Source: JBAXXL01 sp038206725 (lineage in GTDB: Bacteria > Bacteroidota > Ignavibacteria > Kapaibacteriales > UBA2268). Taken from it: DNA of 64,000 nt. Position 1 is the stretch's first letter; each line of letters begins with the position of its first letter. The stretch is taken from positions 30,545-94,544 of the forward strand of contig JBBRAO010000007.1 in the NCBI GenBank assembly GCA_038206725.1, in the 5' to 3' direction. Under the pieces are notes generated by a model, which did no database searches, was not told the origin of the DNA, and worked only from the letters and a program-made list of their open reading frames with translations. Positions 43,359 to 52,218 of the stretch are shown here, piece by piece. Both the position numbers and the translations under genes were made by a program.

Positions 43359-45761
43359 TTATTGTCCGCCTAAATGGAATAAAAACTGCCATCCGGAGGG
43401 ACCAGTGCTACCGGAATATGTATCGAAACCATACCCGTAGCTAAATCCTAAAATTCCTATTGGTTGTATCATTAACTGTATGCCGACACCGGCGGCGCGT
43501 TTTAAATCAAATATGTCAGTATATCGTAAGTCGTTCCATACATTACCCGCTTCAGCAAATCCATATACGAATATAGGCATTGGATCCATTGATATAGCAA
43601 ATCTTAATTCAGCCGTATATTTTGACATAACCTTATTTCCGTTAGTTGAGCCGATTTGGTTATCAGGGTAACCTCTTAACGGTATCGTACCGAAACCGGA
43701 TAATCCATTTCCACCCATACGGTATAATTCAAGTTGGTTTATCATTGTATCGACAGCGATACCTGTAACATATCCGGCTTTTGCCGCCAACATAAACACT
43801 AATCTATCTTGTCCTTTGATGCTCATCAAAGGGTTGTACAATTCAAAATTCAATTCGTTTTTAATATAATCTGTTTGACCTATATCTATTGCACCCATCG
43901 CGAAAGAAGTTCTAAGTTCAAACTTTGATCCCTGTGATGCAAAAAACATATTATTTAAACTAATTCGAGATATTCTTTGCTCAATTGTACCTTCAGTGAA
44001 CTTACCATTTTTATAATATTGAGAGGTATAGCCTGTACCGGTCTTGTTGTCATTCCACTGCCAGCGAAAGCTCCAATCGCCGCGCCAATAGTCATCAGGC
44101 CATTTGAATCTTCTACCGAAGTTTAGTGTAGCACCTGTTGATTGCAAATTTATATCATTATAGTTTTGGTATCTATCGAATAGCACAAAACCTAGCGTTG
44201 TTGGTCTATCGAATAACCAAGGTTCAGTTAATCCAAGCGAAAAGCTTCTATATCTATCTGATTGACCAAAATCAAGATTGAAGTTTAATATCTGCCCACC
44301 ACCACCTTTCCAAGGTTGCGCTATAGAGAAGTTATTAAATGTCAATCCGACCGATCCCATCAAACCATAGCTACCTGCAAAGCCTATCGAGGCATTGAAA
44401 GTATCGGTTGAACGTTCTTCCACGTTGTAGGTCAAATCTACTGTTGTTGCATCGGTTGTCGATAGTTGAATCTCAGGTTTTAATTTTTCAGGATTAAAAT
44501 AGTTCATCACATTTAACTGACGCAGACTTCGAATAATGGCGGAACGATCAAAGAAATCTCCGGGTGTTGTATATAAATCACGACGGATTACTTTGTCCTT
44601 TGTCTTTTCATTTCCGGTTATTGAAACCTTGTTAAATTTAAAGCGTTCTGATTCGGTAACACGAATAATTATATCAACCGAATCGTTTCCTACACGGCTT
44701 TCTTCAGGTGAAAAGTTAGCACGCAAATACCCATTGTCCATATATAAGGAAAGTGCATCATTTTGTTTTTCATTACCAAATAAATTAGATTGGAATTTTT
44801 TTTGATCATAAGGATCGCCTTTCTTGAAATCCAACCTCCCTAAAAGGGCGGCTTCAGCGAAAACTATATTTCCTGAAAACTTGATATCGCGTACAAAAAT
44901 TCGTTCACCTTCGTACACTTCATAAATCAAGTCAACCGTTTTCTTTTGTACATTAGTTACTATCTTTGGTTCAGATACTTTAGCATCGACAAAACCACGT
45001 TCGTGGCATAAGTCCTCTATTGCTTTTCTATCTTCTTCCAGTTTGTTTTTGAGAAATTTTCTTGATTTCCAGATTGCCCACCAAGGCGGAGCATCATTTT
45101 CTTTGATAGCTTTACTAAGTTCTTTGGGTTTGAGAATTTTTATACCTAGAAATTCGACAGAATTAACTTTAAATTTATCCCCTTCTTCAACATATATTCT
45201 TAGTTGAGCGAATTGAGGTTTTGTTGTTTCCTTTAATTCAATATCCAAACTATCCAAGGTGTAGCCATCTTCAACATACAAATTTTCAACGGTTTTACGA
45301 ATCAAATACAAGTCATATTTGCTAATAATATCACCTTGGTTTCTATCAACTTTTTCCTTAATATCAAAAGCATCATTTTTTTTATTATTAACTACTTCAA
45401 TATTATCGAGTCTTTGCCATTCTTTAACTTTAATCACCAAAAATATTTCTTTGGCAATAACTTTATCAATTTCTATAGACACTTCCGAAAATTCTTTTCT
45501 TTCCCAAAGATTTTGAATAGCAGTTCTAAAGGTAGAATTATCGCCAGTCATTGGGAAAATTAATTTTTGTCCCGGGTATAATGCAGAAAGCGCAATAATT
45601 GTTTCCGCAGATGCGTAATTATTACCCTCAACTGTAATACCACTGATTTGATATTCAATTTTTTCGGACATCGCAGAATTTGAACTCAAATTGTATTGTG
45701 CCTTTACATTGATAACCGTAAGACAGCAAAAAATTAAAATATATATAGTTTTCTTGATCAT
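43359..45761 (-). CDS. bamA: Outer-membrane protein assembly factor BamA
   Basis: 800 residues with a signal peptide (NVKAQ). Five POTRA domains span about residues 35-430 (ISGITVEGNNYASAET; LDNIEVVNNKKN; VNSVEFLGIKIL; VRDIKFSGNIVF; FNKVSITGNEKTK), followed by a 16-strand Omp85 barrel. The lid-loop motif is LRGYPDN, the position of the VRGF/IRGY hallmark, and the chain ends FLFHLGGQ. Core of the BAM complex. Its stop lies 42 bases from the first ompH start, and its start shares bases with the uppS stop. Confidence 0.96.
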   Translation of the reverse strand: MIKKTIYILIFCCLTVINVKAQYNLSSNSAMSEKIEYQISGITVEGNNYASAETIIALSALYPGQKLIFPMTGDNSTFRTAIQNLWERKEFSEVSIEIDKVIAKEIFLVIKVKEWQRLDNIEVVNNKKNDAFDIKEKVDRNQGDIISKYDLYLIRKTVENLYVEDGYTLDSLDIELKETTKPQFAQLRIYVEEGDKFKVNSVEFLGIKILKPKELSKAIKENDAPPWWAIWKSRKFLKNKLEEDRKAIEDLCHERGFVDAKVSEPKIVTNVQKKTVDLIYEVYEGERIFVRDIKFSGNIVFAEAALLGRLDFKKGDPYDQKKFQSNLFGNEKQNDALSLYMDNGYLRANFSPEESRVGNDSVDIIIRVTESERFKFNKVSITGNEKTKDKVIRRDLYTTPGDFFDRSAIIRSLRQLNVMNYFNPEKLKPEIQLSTTDATTVDLTYNVEERSTDTFNASIGFAGSYGLMGSVGLTFNNFSIAQPWKGGGGQILNFNLDFGQSDRYRSFSLGLTEPWLFDRPTTLGFVLFDRYQNYNDINLQSTGATLNFGRRFKWPDDYWRGDWSFRWQWNDNKTGTGYTSQYYKNGKFTEGTIEQRISRISLNNMFFASQGSKFELRTSFAMGAIDIGQTDYIKNELNFELYNPLMSIKGQDRLVFMLAAKAGYVTGIAVDTMINQLELYRMGGNGLSGFGTIPLRGYPDNQIGSTNGNKVMSKYTAELRFAISMDPMPIFVYGFAEAGNVWNDLRYTDIFDLKRAAGVGIQLMIQPIGILGFSYGYGFDTYSGSTGPSGWQFLFHLGGQ

Positions 45762-46528
45762 TACTTGCTTAATTCTCCAAATCTTCTATCTCGTTTTAAA
45801 TAACATTCTATTGCATCGTACAAGTCGTCGCGTTTAAATTCAGGCCAAAGTTTATCGGTTACATAAAATTCACTATACGCAATTTCCCAAAGTAGAAAAT
45901 TGCTTACTCTCAATTCGCCGCTGGTCCTGATAAGTAAATCTACATCGTCCATTCCGGCTGTTGATAAATAGGAAGCAAATAATACGTCGTCAATTTGCTC
46001 GGTAGTAATTTTATGATTACTCACATCGGCGGCTATATCTTTCACAGCTTTAAGTATATCCCATTTTCCACTGTAGCTTAACGCTAAATTCAGTGTTAAA
46101 CCTGTATTATTCTTAGTTTTGTTAATCGATTCTTTTAATATCGTAGTTACTAAATTGGGTAATCTTTCGATATCCCCAATTGATTTTAAAATTACGTTAT
46201 TTCTGTCTAATTCATCAATTTCTGATTTCAAGTAGTTCTCAAGCAATTTCATTAAACCGCTTACTTCGCTTTTGGGACGCGCCCAGTTTTCGGTTGAAAA
46301 AGCATACAAGGTTAGATATTTGATACCTAATTGTGAACTTGCTTTTACTATATCGCGTACCGTTTCTATCCCCTGGCGATGTCCAAAAATTCTTTTTAAT
46401 TTATGACTACTTGCCCAGCGTCCGTTTCCATCCATAATAATAGCAATATGGCTCAAAGGCTTATCTATTACAGAAAGCTTTTCTTTGAGCTTTTTCCCTC
46501 GTTCAGTTTCAGACTTTGACCAACTCAT
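45761..46528 (-). CDS. uppS: Isoprenyl transferase (undecaprenyl diphosphate synthase)
   Basis: 255 residues. The signature HIAIIMDGNGRWA with the Mg-binding Asp, GHRQGIETVRDIVKASSQLGIKYLTLYAFSTENWARP, and the C-terminal DLLIRTSGELRVSNFLLWEIAYSEFY region are complete. Makes the C55 carrier for peptidoglycan, O-antigen and capsule; it starts the uppS-bamA-ompH-lpx block and overlaps bamA by one base. Confidence 0.96.
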   Translation of the reverse strand: MSWSKSETERGKKLKEKLSVIDKPLSHIAIIMDGNGRWASSHKLKRIFGHRQGIETVRDIVKASSQLGIKYLTLYAFSTENWARPKSEVSGLMKLLENYLKSEIDELDRNNVILKSIGDIERLPNLVTTILKESINKTKNNTGLTLNLALSYSGKWDILKAVKDIAADVSNHKITTEQIDDVLFASYLSTAGMDDVDLLIRTSGELRVSNFLLWEIAYSEFYVTDKLWPEFKRDDLYDAIECYLKRDRRFGELSK

Positions 46529-46685
46529 AAATTATTACTATTTTTTTGAATACAACTTACAAAAATAACTTAATTTTTTTACTTATAAAAATTTTCGTTT
46601 TTAATTTCTGTGTACATTCTTTAGTATTTGTATATAAAAGAATTTTTTATCTCATTTGTATATTTAATTTTGACAATTTAGCTAC

Positions 46686-46958
46686 TTACATATCATCTAA
46701 TATATTCTTGCCGCTTTCACTTATGCCGGTTATAGGACGATACATTAACCCGTTTTCAAATTCGATAGGCGCAACATCTGATTTTAATATTTCAAGATTA
46801 AGTAGTTCAAATATAGCTTCATCTACATCTGCATCGCTCAATTTACCGATCATTTCTTTGACCAATCGAGATTCGATTAAATTATAAGGAGTTTTTTCTT
46901 CAACAAGTTTATATACTGCTTTCATCACAGTAATCATTGCATCGGTTAATTGTGCCAT
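46686..46958 (-). CDS. Small conserved-looking hypothetical protein
   Basis: 90 residues from the ATG at 46958 (MAQLTDAMITVMKAVYKLV), preceded by an AAAGAG ribosome-site-like stretch; an ATG at 47030 would add a basic 24-residue leader. Predicted mostly helical and acidic; the pattern of short helices with LVKEMIGKLSDADVDEAIFELLNLEIL is winged-helix-like. I do not recognise a family. It is upstream of uppS with a 157-base gap and may be separately expressed. Confidence 0.55.
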   Translation of the reverse strand: MAQLTDAMITVMKAVYKLVEEKTPYNLIESRLVKEMIGKLSDADVDEAIFELLNLEILKSDVAPIEFENGLMYRPITGISESGKNILDDM

Positions 46959-47322
46959 AATTTGCTCTTTATCATAAACTGATTTTTGACGTTTATTAAA
47001 AACTTTTCGTTTAATATTATGATAACCCAAATGAAATAAGTATTAACAAGATAATACTTAAAAATAAAATCGTGCATTCAATTGTTATCTATCATATAGC
47101 ATCGACGCTTTATTTATTATATAACAACTATTTACTTATATTTGATTAAAAAATGAAACAATATTTAAATAACTTTCTAATTAGTTAATTTGAAATAATT
47201 TTTCATATATTTCCAAAATAATTGGTTTTATTTAACTTTAGATGAGTTACTATAATAATTCAAAATAATTATTACAAAATCGAATTATAGTTCTCACCTT
47301 AAATTAATGCTTAACTTAGACA

Positions 47323-48735
47323 ATGATTAAGAAAAAAAAATATATGAAGTTTAGTATTAGTACAAAATTCTTTTTATTTCCTAGTAAGTGCAACAGAAAG
47401 AAAAAAGGTTTTAATACAGATTCTATTGAAAATATAACGAATGACCTTGAAAAAGAACTTAGTTTGAAATCGGAAGCTTATGCGATTAGCTCAGAGAAAT
47501 CAAAGGTTACTTGGAAGTCCATACAGTCGCTTTTAAAACCTGACGAAGCCGCTGTGGAGGTACTTCGATTCAGGTATCGTGATAAATGTAGATTCACCGA
47601 TTCTGTTTACTATGCTTTCCTAATCCTTACTGACCAAATGGAAGACCATCCAGATATAGTTGAGCTTGAAAACGGCAATGATTTGGAGAATAATTATTAT
47701 AGAACTCGAATTAATGGCCGATTAGTTGACACACTTTCATTTGGAAGATATTGGAACAAACTACACGACAAATTAAAAGGGTACAAAAAGATATATTTTT
47801 CAACTGACGGTATATATAATAAGTTTAATCCGGCAACATTATTAATGCCGAACGGTTCTTACTTATTAGATGAGCAGGATATTCAACAAGTTAACAGTAC
47901 TAAAGATTTAATTATTGGATTTCACATATCTAAAGAAGAAAGTAGCACATATAACTCTGCGGTTTTAATTGGTAATCCCAACTTTTCTTTATCGGAAGGG
48001 AGAGTGCGAGATGCTTCAACAAAATTGCGCGAACATAGTGACGATGGTAACACGTATGCTAAAATTGCAACGACCAGAGGTATGGACCTAAGCAGACTAC
48101 CGGGTACTGAAAAAGAGATAAAGGATATTGAAAGGTTCCTGAAAGGGAAAAATTGGGTTGTTAATAGTTATCTTGGTGATAGAGCCTTAAAGACAGCAAT
48201 TAAAGGCGTTACGAATCCAAGAATTCTTCATATCGCAACACACGGTATGTTTTTAGAAAATTTGAATGTTGACAGCAAAGAAACATTCGGCTTTGAAACC
48301 CAAAAAGTTGTCGAAAATCCTCTACTCCGCTCCGGATTATTTTTCACAGGGGCAGACAATTTCATAAAATCGGATTCAATCAAACCATTGGGCGATGAAA
48401 ATGGATTGCTGACGGCTTATGAAGCTATGAATCTAGATCTTGATAAAACGGAGTTAGTTGTTCTTTCGGCGTGCGAAACCGGTTTAGGTGATGTCAAAAA
48501 TGGCGAAGGTGTTTTCGGACTTAGAAGAGCTTTTCAGCAAGCGGGTGCTAAAACTGTTATTATGTCCCTTTGGGGTGTAAATGATGAAGCAACACAAAAA
48601 CTGATGAGCAGTTTTTATAGTAATTGGGTTTCAGGAATGACTAAACGCGAAGCGTTCAGCAATGCTCAACAAGAAGTTCGTAAACTATTACCCGAGCCGT
48701 ATTATTGGGGTGCACTTGTAATGGTGGGAGAATAA
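47323..48735 (+). CDS. CHAT-domain (caspase-like) protein lacking the usual TPR region
   Basis: 470 residues. The C-terminal 270 residues are a CHAT protease domain with the catalytic pair intact: His307 in HIATHGM and Cys384 in LSACETGLG, plus the closing WGALVMVGE. Residues 40-88 (LEKELSLKSEAYA..., VTWKSIQSLLKPDEAAVEVLRFRY) are the linker that in TPR-CHAT proteins follows a long tetratricopeptide array; here only a Lys-rich 40-residue leader precedes it. So it is either a 5'-truncated derivative or a compact form. Family members are cysteine peptidases that act in signalling or defence, usually with a TPR sensor. No signal peptide is visible. Stand-alone transcription is likely; upstream 47031-47322 shows no gene, only AT-rich sequence. 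Confidence 0.8.
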   Translation: MIKKKKYMKFSISTKFFLFPSKCNRKKKGFNTDSIENITNDLEKELSLKSEAYAISSEKSKVTWKSIQSLLKPDEAAVEVLRFRYRDKCRFTDSVYYAFLILTDQMEDHPDIVELENGNDLENNYYRTRINGRLVDTLSFGRYWNKLHDKLKGYKKIYFSTDGIYNKFNPATLLMPNGSYLLDEQDIQQVNSTKDLIIGFHISKEESSTYNSAVLIGNPNFSLSEGRVRDASTKLREHSDDGNTYAKIATTRGMDLSRLPGTEKEIKDIERFLKGKNWVVNSYLGDRALKTAIKGVTNPRILHIATHGMFLENLNVDSKETFGFETQKVVENPLLRSGLFFTGADNFIKSDSIKPLGDENGLLTAYEAMNLDLDKTELVVLSACETGLGDVKNGEGVFGLRRAFQQAGAKTVIMSLWGVNDEATQKLMSSFYSNWVSGMTKREAFSNAQQEVRKLLPEPYYWGALVMVGE

Positions 48736-48871
48736 AACAATTATTTATGCCGAATTACGTATATTTAATTATTAAGAACAAATAAATAAAAGTTAAAAAG
48801 ATGTAAAGAAAATATTAATATTATGAAGAGTATAAATTATAGGATTTATAGATTATATAATTATAATGTAT

Positions 48872-48879
48872 TAATTTTG
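48872..48879 (+). promoter_or_regulatory. Candidate TAnnTTTG -7 box
   Basis: TAATTTTG lies 26 bases before the ATG at 48906; a GGAG-type ribosome site (ACGGAGCC) is at 48894-48901. The -33 element is not clear. Confidence 0.35.
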
Positions 48880-48905
48880 TAAAAAAATGTTTTACGGAGC
48901 CTAAT

Positions 48906-51296
48906 ATGAAGAATTTTGTACTGTATTTACTATTCCTAATAATATTAGCACAAGTCGCACAATCAAAAGATGTATTAACCATCAGCGGCGAATTTAATTT
49001 ATTCACGTCTAAAAATGCACAGGGTTATTTCAAACCTCTCAGCACATCATTAGCGGAAAGCTTTAATTCCGATTACTACACGACGGCAAATTACCATAAT
49101 TCTTGGTCAATGGGCTTGGATGTATCCTTTATGGAAATGTTCATCCCCAGCGGTCAATTGACCTATAATGCGGAACTGCCGAACGGATTTGCTAATCGAA
49201 ATTTAACCAACACCGCAGACTTACGCAACGGTACTATTAGAATCAACGTACCTAACACAAGTGTACAGCCAACGTTCTACGGCGGACATTCTACACCTGT
49301 TTTCTCAACTCCGCTTAGTGGGTCGAATCCTGACTCACTTTTGCGTACATTAACCTTTATGGAGGGAAATGATATTAGCCAAATCGTTGGTGTTCCCGCC
49401 CTACAACTATTTGTTGGTTTTCCTACCAGGACTCAATTGCGAGTAAGATACTTCGGAGTGAATGTTGGAAGCAAGAGCGTTTTGAGTTATGGGGTAGGAT
49501 TGAACCAGAATATTGATAAATTTTTCGATATTTTTCCAAAGGATATGGGTTTAGCATTGAATCTTAATTACAACAGCTTTACCTTCAATCCCGGGTTTAA
49601 TATTAACACCCTCGCCGCAGGATTGCACTACAGCTATTCATTTGATTTTGGTTTAACTCTCTACTGTGGTGCGCAATATGAATCTACTAACGGACATTTT
49701 AAAGCCGTTCGTGCAATCACACCAGACCAAACAGAATATGTCAATAGTCCATTTGAAGAAATCCGTGACAGGAAAGATTTGGAATTCGATGTCCAATCCT
49801 CTTGTTTTGGTAGATTTACCGGTGGCTTATCTTATAAGTTAGGATTCTTAGAACTCCACGCCGATGCCGCATTAGCCGCGCAACCAATTATTACCGCGGG
49901 GCTTTCATTTTGGTTCTTTGATACATACAAAGCACCACCTGAACCTGTTGAACCGGAACCTATACCTCAACTGGAATCACCTAATATTAAAAAAGCCGTT
50001 CCTAAATCATCAAGTGTACCGATTGAAACACCAAAAGTTGATGTGACCGGCGATGTTAAAGTTGTTATGGATAAACAAAAAACTCCTATTGCCGTACCGA
50101 TTATTAAAGATGAATTAGATGTTACTGTAATTGGTATTGATAATGGTGTTGAAAGAGCAATTGACGCTATCAAAATCGAAGAATACCGATCACGTCAAGT
50201 AAGACCTGTTCTGCCGTATGTCTTTTTTGATCATAACTCTTCGGAAATACCGAAACGGTATATTGTATTCGATAATATGAGTGTAAACATATTCACTCTC
50301 CCTCAATCTCTTAGTGGCAAAGGTATTTTGGGAACATATTACAATGTCCTGAATATAATCGGGAAGCGTTTGAGTATGTATCCTGATGCCAATATAACCC
50401 TTACTGGATGTAATTCGAATACCGGTGAAGAAAAGGGAAATCTAGTTTTGTCGGAAGAGCGTGCAAAGGTAATTTCAAATTATTTAGTAGATGTTTGGAA
50501 AGTTGATATGTCACGAATAACAATTGTTAAAAGAGGATTACCGCTTAACGAATCCAATCCTACAAATGAGGACGGAATAGTCGAAAATAGACGGGTAGAA
50601 ATCGTATCGAGTGATTACCGTGTTGTTGAGCCGATTTTCATTGAAGATACTTTACGTAAGGCCTTCCCTCCTATCCTTAAATTCACTACTACAAACAAAC
50701 TTACATTTGCAGAAAAGAAGTGGAGTATCGACGCGATATCGAATGATAGATTCTTGGAATCATTTTCAGGAACAGAACCTCTAAATGTATCAAGATTATG
50801 GAATATTAACCAAGATCAAGAAGCATTAGCGCTGATTGAAAATAACATTCAATACTTAGCTAAAGCCGAAAACAAAGACAAAGATTTATTCGCAAGCTCG
50901 AAAATCAATAGTTTACCTGTTGAATTGACATCCTTAGCCGATAAAGAACGAATGAAAACTTTGGATACTTTAGTGAATGTTTATAATTTGATTCTATTTG
51001 ATTTCGATCAACCACAACTCAACAGCAACAACAAGAAAATTGCCGATTTCATTAACACCGAAACACCGCCTGATGCTATCGTATTGGTAACCGGTTATAC
51101 GGATAGAATTGGTGAGGATGCTTATAACTTGAACCTTGCAACACAAAGGGCAAAATTCGCCGCCGCCGCAATAAAAGCAAAAGAAAAGAAATACCGCGGT
51201 GCCGGTGAATCGGAACTGCTCTACGATAATGATTTACCTGAAGGCAGATTCTATTGCCGTACTGTTCAAATAGTTGTTAAATATATTGATAAATAA
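48906..51296 (+). CDS. Outer-membrane barrel protein with two OmpA-like domains
   Basis: 796 residues with a signal peptide (VAQSKD). Residues 20-345 look like an outer-membrane barrel (FNLFTSKNAQGYF..., LQLFVGFPTRTQLRVRYFG, AGLSFWFFDTY). A Pro-rich linker (PPEPVEPEPIPQ) leads to a first OmpA-like domain near 430-580 (YVFFDHNSSEIPKRY, ITLTGCNSNTG, LSEERAKVISNYL), and a second near 690-796 (LILFDFDQPQLNSNN, VLVTGYTDRIGEDAYNLNLATQRAK). Only the second keeps the TD motif with the peptidoglycan-binding Asp. It likely anchors the outer membrane to peptidoglycan. Followed after 11 bases by a lipoprotein gene. Confidence 0.8.
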   Translation: MKNFVLYLLFLIILAQVAQSKDVLTISGEFNLFTSKNAQGYFKPLSTSLAESFNSDYYTTANYHNSWSMGLDVSFMEMFIPSGQLTYNAELPNGFANRNLTNTADLRNGTIRINVPNTSVQPTFYGGHSTPVFSTPLSGSNPDSLLRTLTFMEGNDISQIVGVPALQLFVGFPTRTQLRVRYFGVNVGSKSVLSYGVGLNQNIDKFFDIFPKDMGLALNLNYNSFTFNPGFNINTLAAGLHYSYSFDFGLTLYCGAQYESTNGHFKAVRAITPDQTEYVNSPFEEIRDRKDLEFDVQSSCFGRFTGGLSYKLGFLELHADAALAAQPIITAGLSFWFFDTYKAPPEPVEPEPIPQLESPNIKKAVPKSSSVPIETPKVDVTGDVKVVMDKQKTPIAVPIIKDELDVTVIGIDNGVERAIDAIKIEEYRSRQVRPVLPYVFFDHNSSEIPKRYIVFDNMSVNIFTLPQSLSGKGILGTYYNVLNIIGKRLSMYPDANITLTGCNSNTGEEKGNLVLSEERAKVISNYLVDVWKVDMSRITIVKRGLPLNESNPTNEDGIVENRRVEIVSSDYRVVEPIFIEDTLRKAFPPILKFTTTNKLTFAEKKWSIDAISNDRFLESFSGTEPLNVSRLWNINQDQEALALIENNIQYLAKAENKDKDLFASSKINSLPVELTSLADKERMKTLDTLVNVYNLILFDFDQPQLNSNNKKIADFINTETPPDAIVLVTGYTDRIGEDAYNLNLATQRAKFAAAAIKAKEKKYRGAGESELLYDNDLPEGRFYCRTVQIVVKYIDK

Positions 51297-51307
51297 GCGA
51301 GAATAAA

Positions 51308-51952
51308 ATGAAAAAAATAAAATATATAATGATAGGCTGTTTAGCGTTGTTTCTTACATCCTGCTTTCAGGATACAATTAACAATTTTGATTCGCTTTAT
51401 GTTCAATTACCTATCTATGCAAGGAAAAAACTTGTTAATCGTAAAGTTCCGTCCAATGATGTCGAATTCAAAAACTTACACGAGTATTCTGAATATCGCA
51501 CTTATAAGGAAAGAATAAAAAAAGCCGAATTTGTTCAGTTCACTTATTGGATTGACTCATTGGTATTGGAAAACAACCGCGTGTTTAACCCTGAGGTTGA
51601 TAAAGATCTTACATTTGAGTATATTAGGTTTTATGTTCAAATAGCTAAGTGCATCGGAGGTAACGAGGAATCATTGGATTCACTTGATTTTATTCCTGAT
51701 CCTGCACAAAGTAAGATATTATTAGCGGAATATTTAAGACCGAAAATGATTGATTTCTACAAAACGCCGAAAAACATCATTCAATTACCGGAAAGTTCCG
51801 CACGCATTCTTGATTCCTTACTCAAAGTAAAACCATACTTTTACATATATGATGAATATGGAAAGGTGGTTGGAGAAACCAATCCAAAGTATAATTTTCC
51901 ATATATGGAAAGTAGATACGACTTAGTAATAAGATATGATATTACATTGTAG
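51308..51952 (+). CDS. Hypothetical lipoprotein
   Basis: 214 residues. A lipobox is present (FLTSC, Cys at about 19), so it should be lipid-anchored in the envelope. The mature part is mixed alpha/beta without a motif I recognise. It is 11 bases downstream of the double-OmpA protein and probably cotranscribed with it, which hints at an outer-membrane partner role. Followed by a strong terminator. Confidence 0.7.
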   Translation: MKKIKYIMIGCLALFLTSCFQDTINNFDSLYVQLPIYARKKLVNRKVPSNDVEFKNLHEYSEYRTYKERIKKAEFVQFTYWIDSLVLENNRVFNPEVDKDLTFEYIRFYVQIAKCIGGNEESLDSLDFIPDPAQSKILLAEYLRPKMIDFYKTPKNIIQLPESSARILDSLLKVKPYFYIYDEYGKVVGETNPKYNFPYMESRYDLVIRYDITL

Positions 51953-51994
51953 CTGATTGCTTTAGTTTAAGCGATGCACTGTCAATAATTTTAC

Positions 51995-52036
51995 AACCTT
52001 CCGCAAGTCCCAAACCTGCGGAAGGTTTTGTTTTGT
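51995..52036 (+). terminator. Terminator after the lipoprotein gene
   Basis: An 11-base-pair perfect stem AACCTTCCGCA/TGCGGAAGGTT followed by TTGTTTTGTT. The CCTTCCG core resembles the flanking repeat at 19471, so it may be a repeat family member used as terminator. Confidence 0.78.
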
Positions 52037-52038
52037 TG

Positions 52039-52071
52039 ACTCATCCGATGACTGGCAGTCATCGGGTGAGT
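52039..52071. repeat. 15-bp palindrome with 3-base loop
   Basis: ACTCATCCGATGACT-GGC-AGTCATCGGGTGAGT pairs along all 15 positions with one wobble. It lies directly after the terminator in the convergent gap. Confidence 0.8.
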
Positions 52072-52087
52072 TGGCAGATTGTAGAAC

Positions 52088-52113
52088 CGTTACCAAGCCG
52101 TAGCTTGGGAACG
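52088..52113. repeat. Palindromic element CGTTACCAAGC-CGTA-GCTTGGGAACG
   Basis: 10 of 11 stem positions pair. Its second half recurs at 52131-52147 (AGTAGCTTGGGAACGAG). This matches a palindrome type (CGTTNCCAAGC...GCTTGGNAACG) that I recall as common in intergenic regions of several phyla. Confidence 0.75.
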
Positions 52114-52166
52114 AGATTGGATTTGGGAGGAGTAGCTTGGGAACGAGACAAAAAAGCTCAAAAAAA

Positions 52167-52196
52167 AAACCTTTGCGTTCACATACACAAAGGTTT
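52167..52196 (-). terminator. Terminator of the hydrogenase/sensor operon
   Basis: A 9-base-pair stem AAACCTTTG/CAAAGGTTT. The plus-strand A-run just before it (52160-52169) yields a U-tract for minus-strand transcripts arriving from the histidine kinase gene at 52219. Confidence 0.82.
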
Positions 52197-52218
52197 TATA
52201 TTTAGATATTATATCTTG

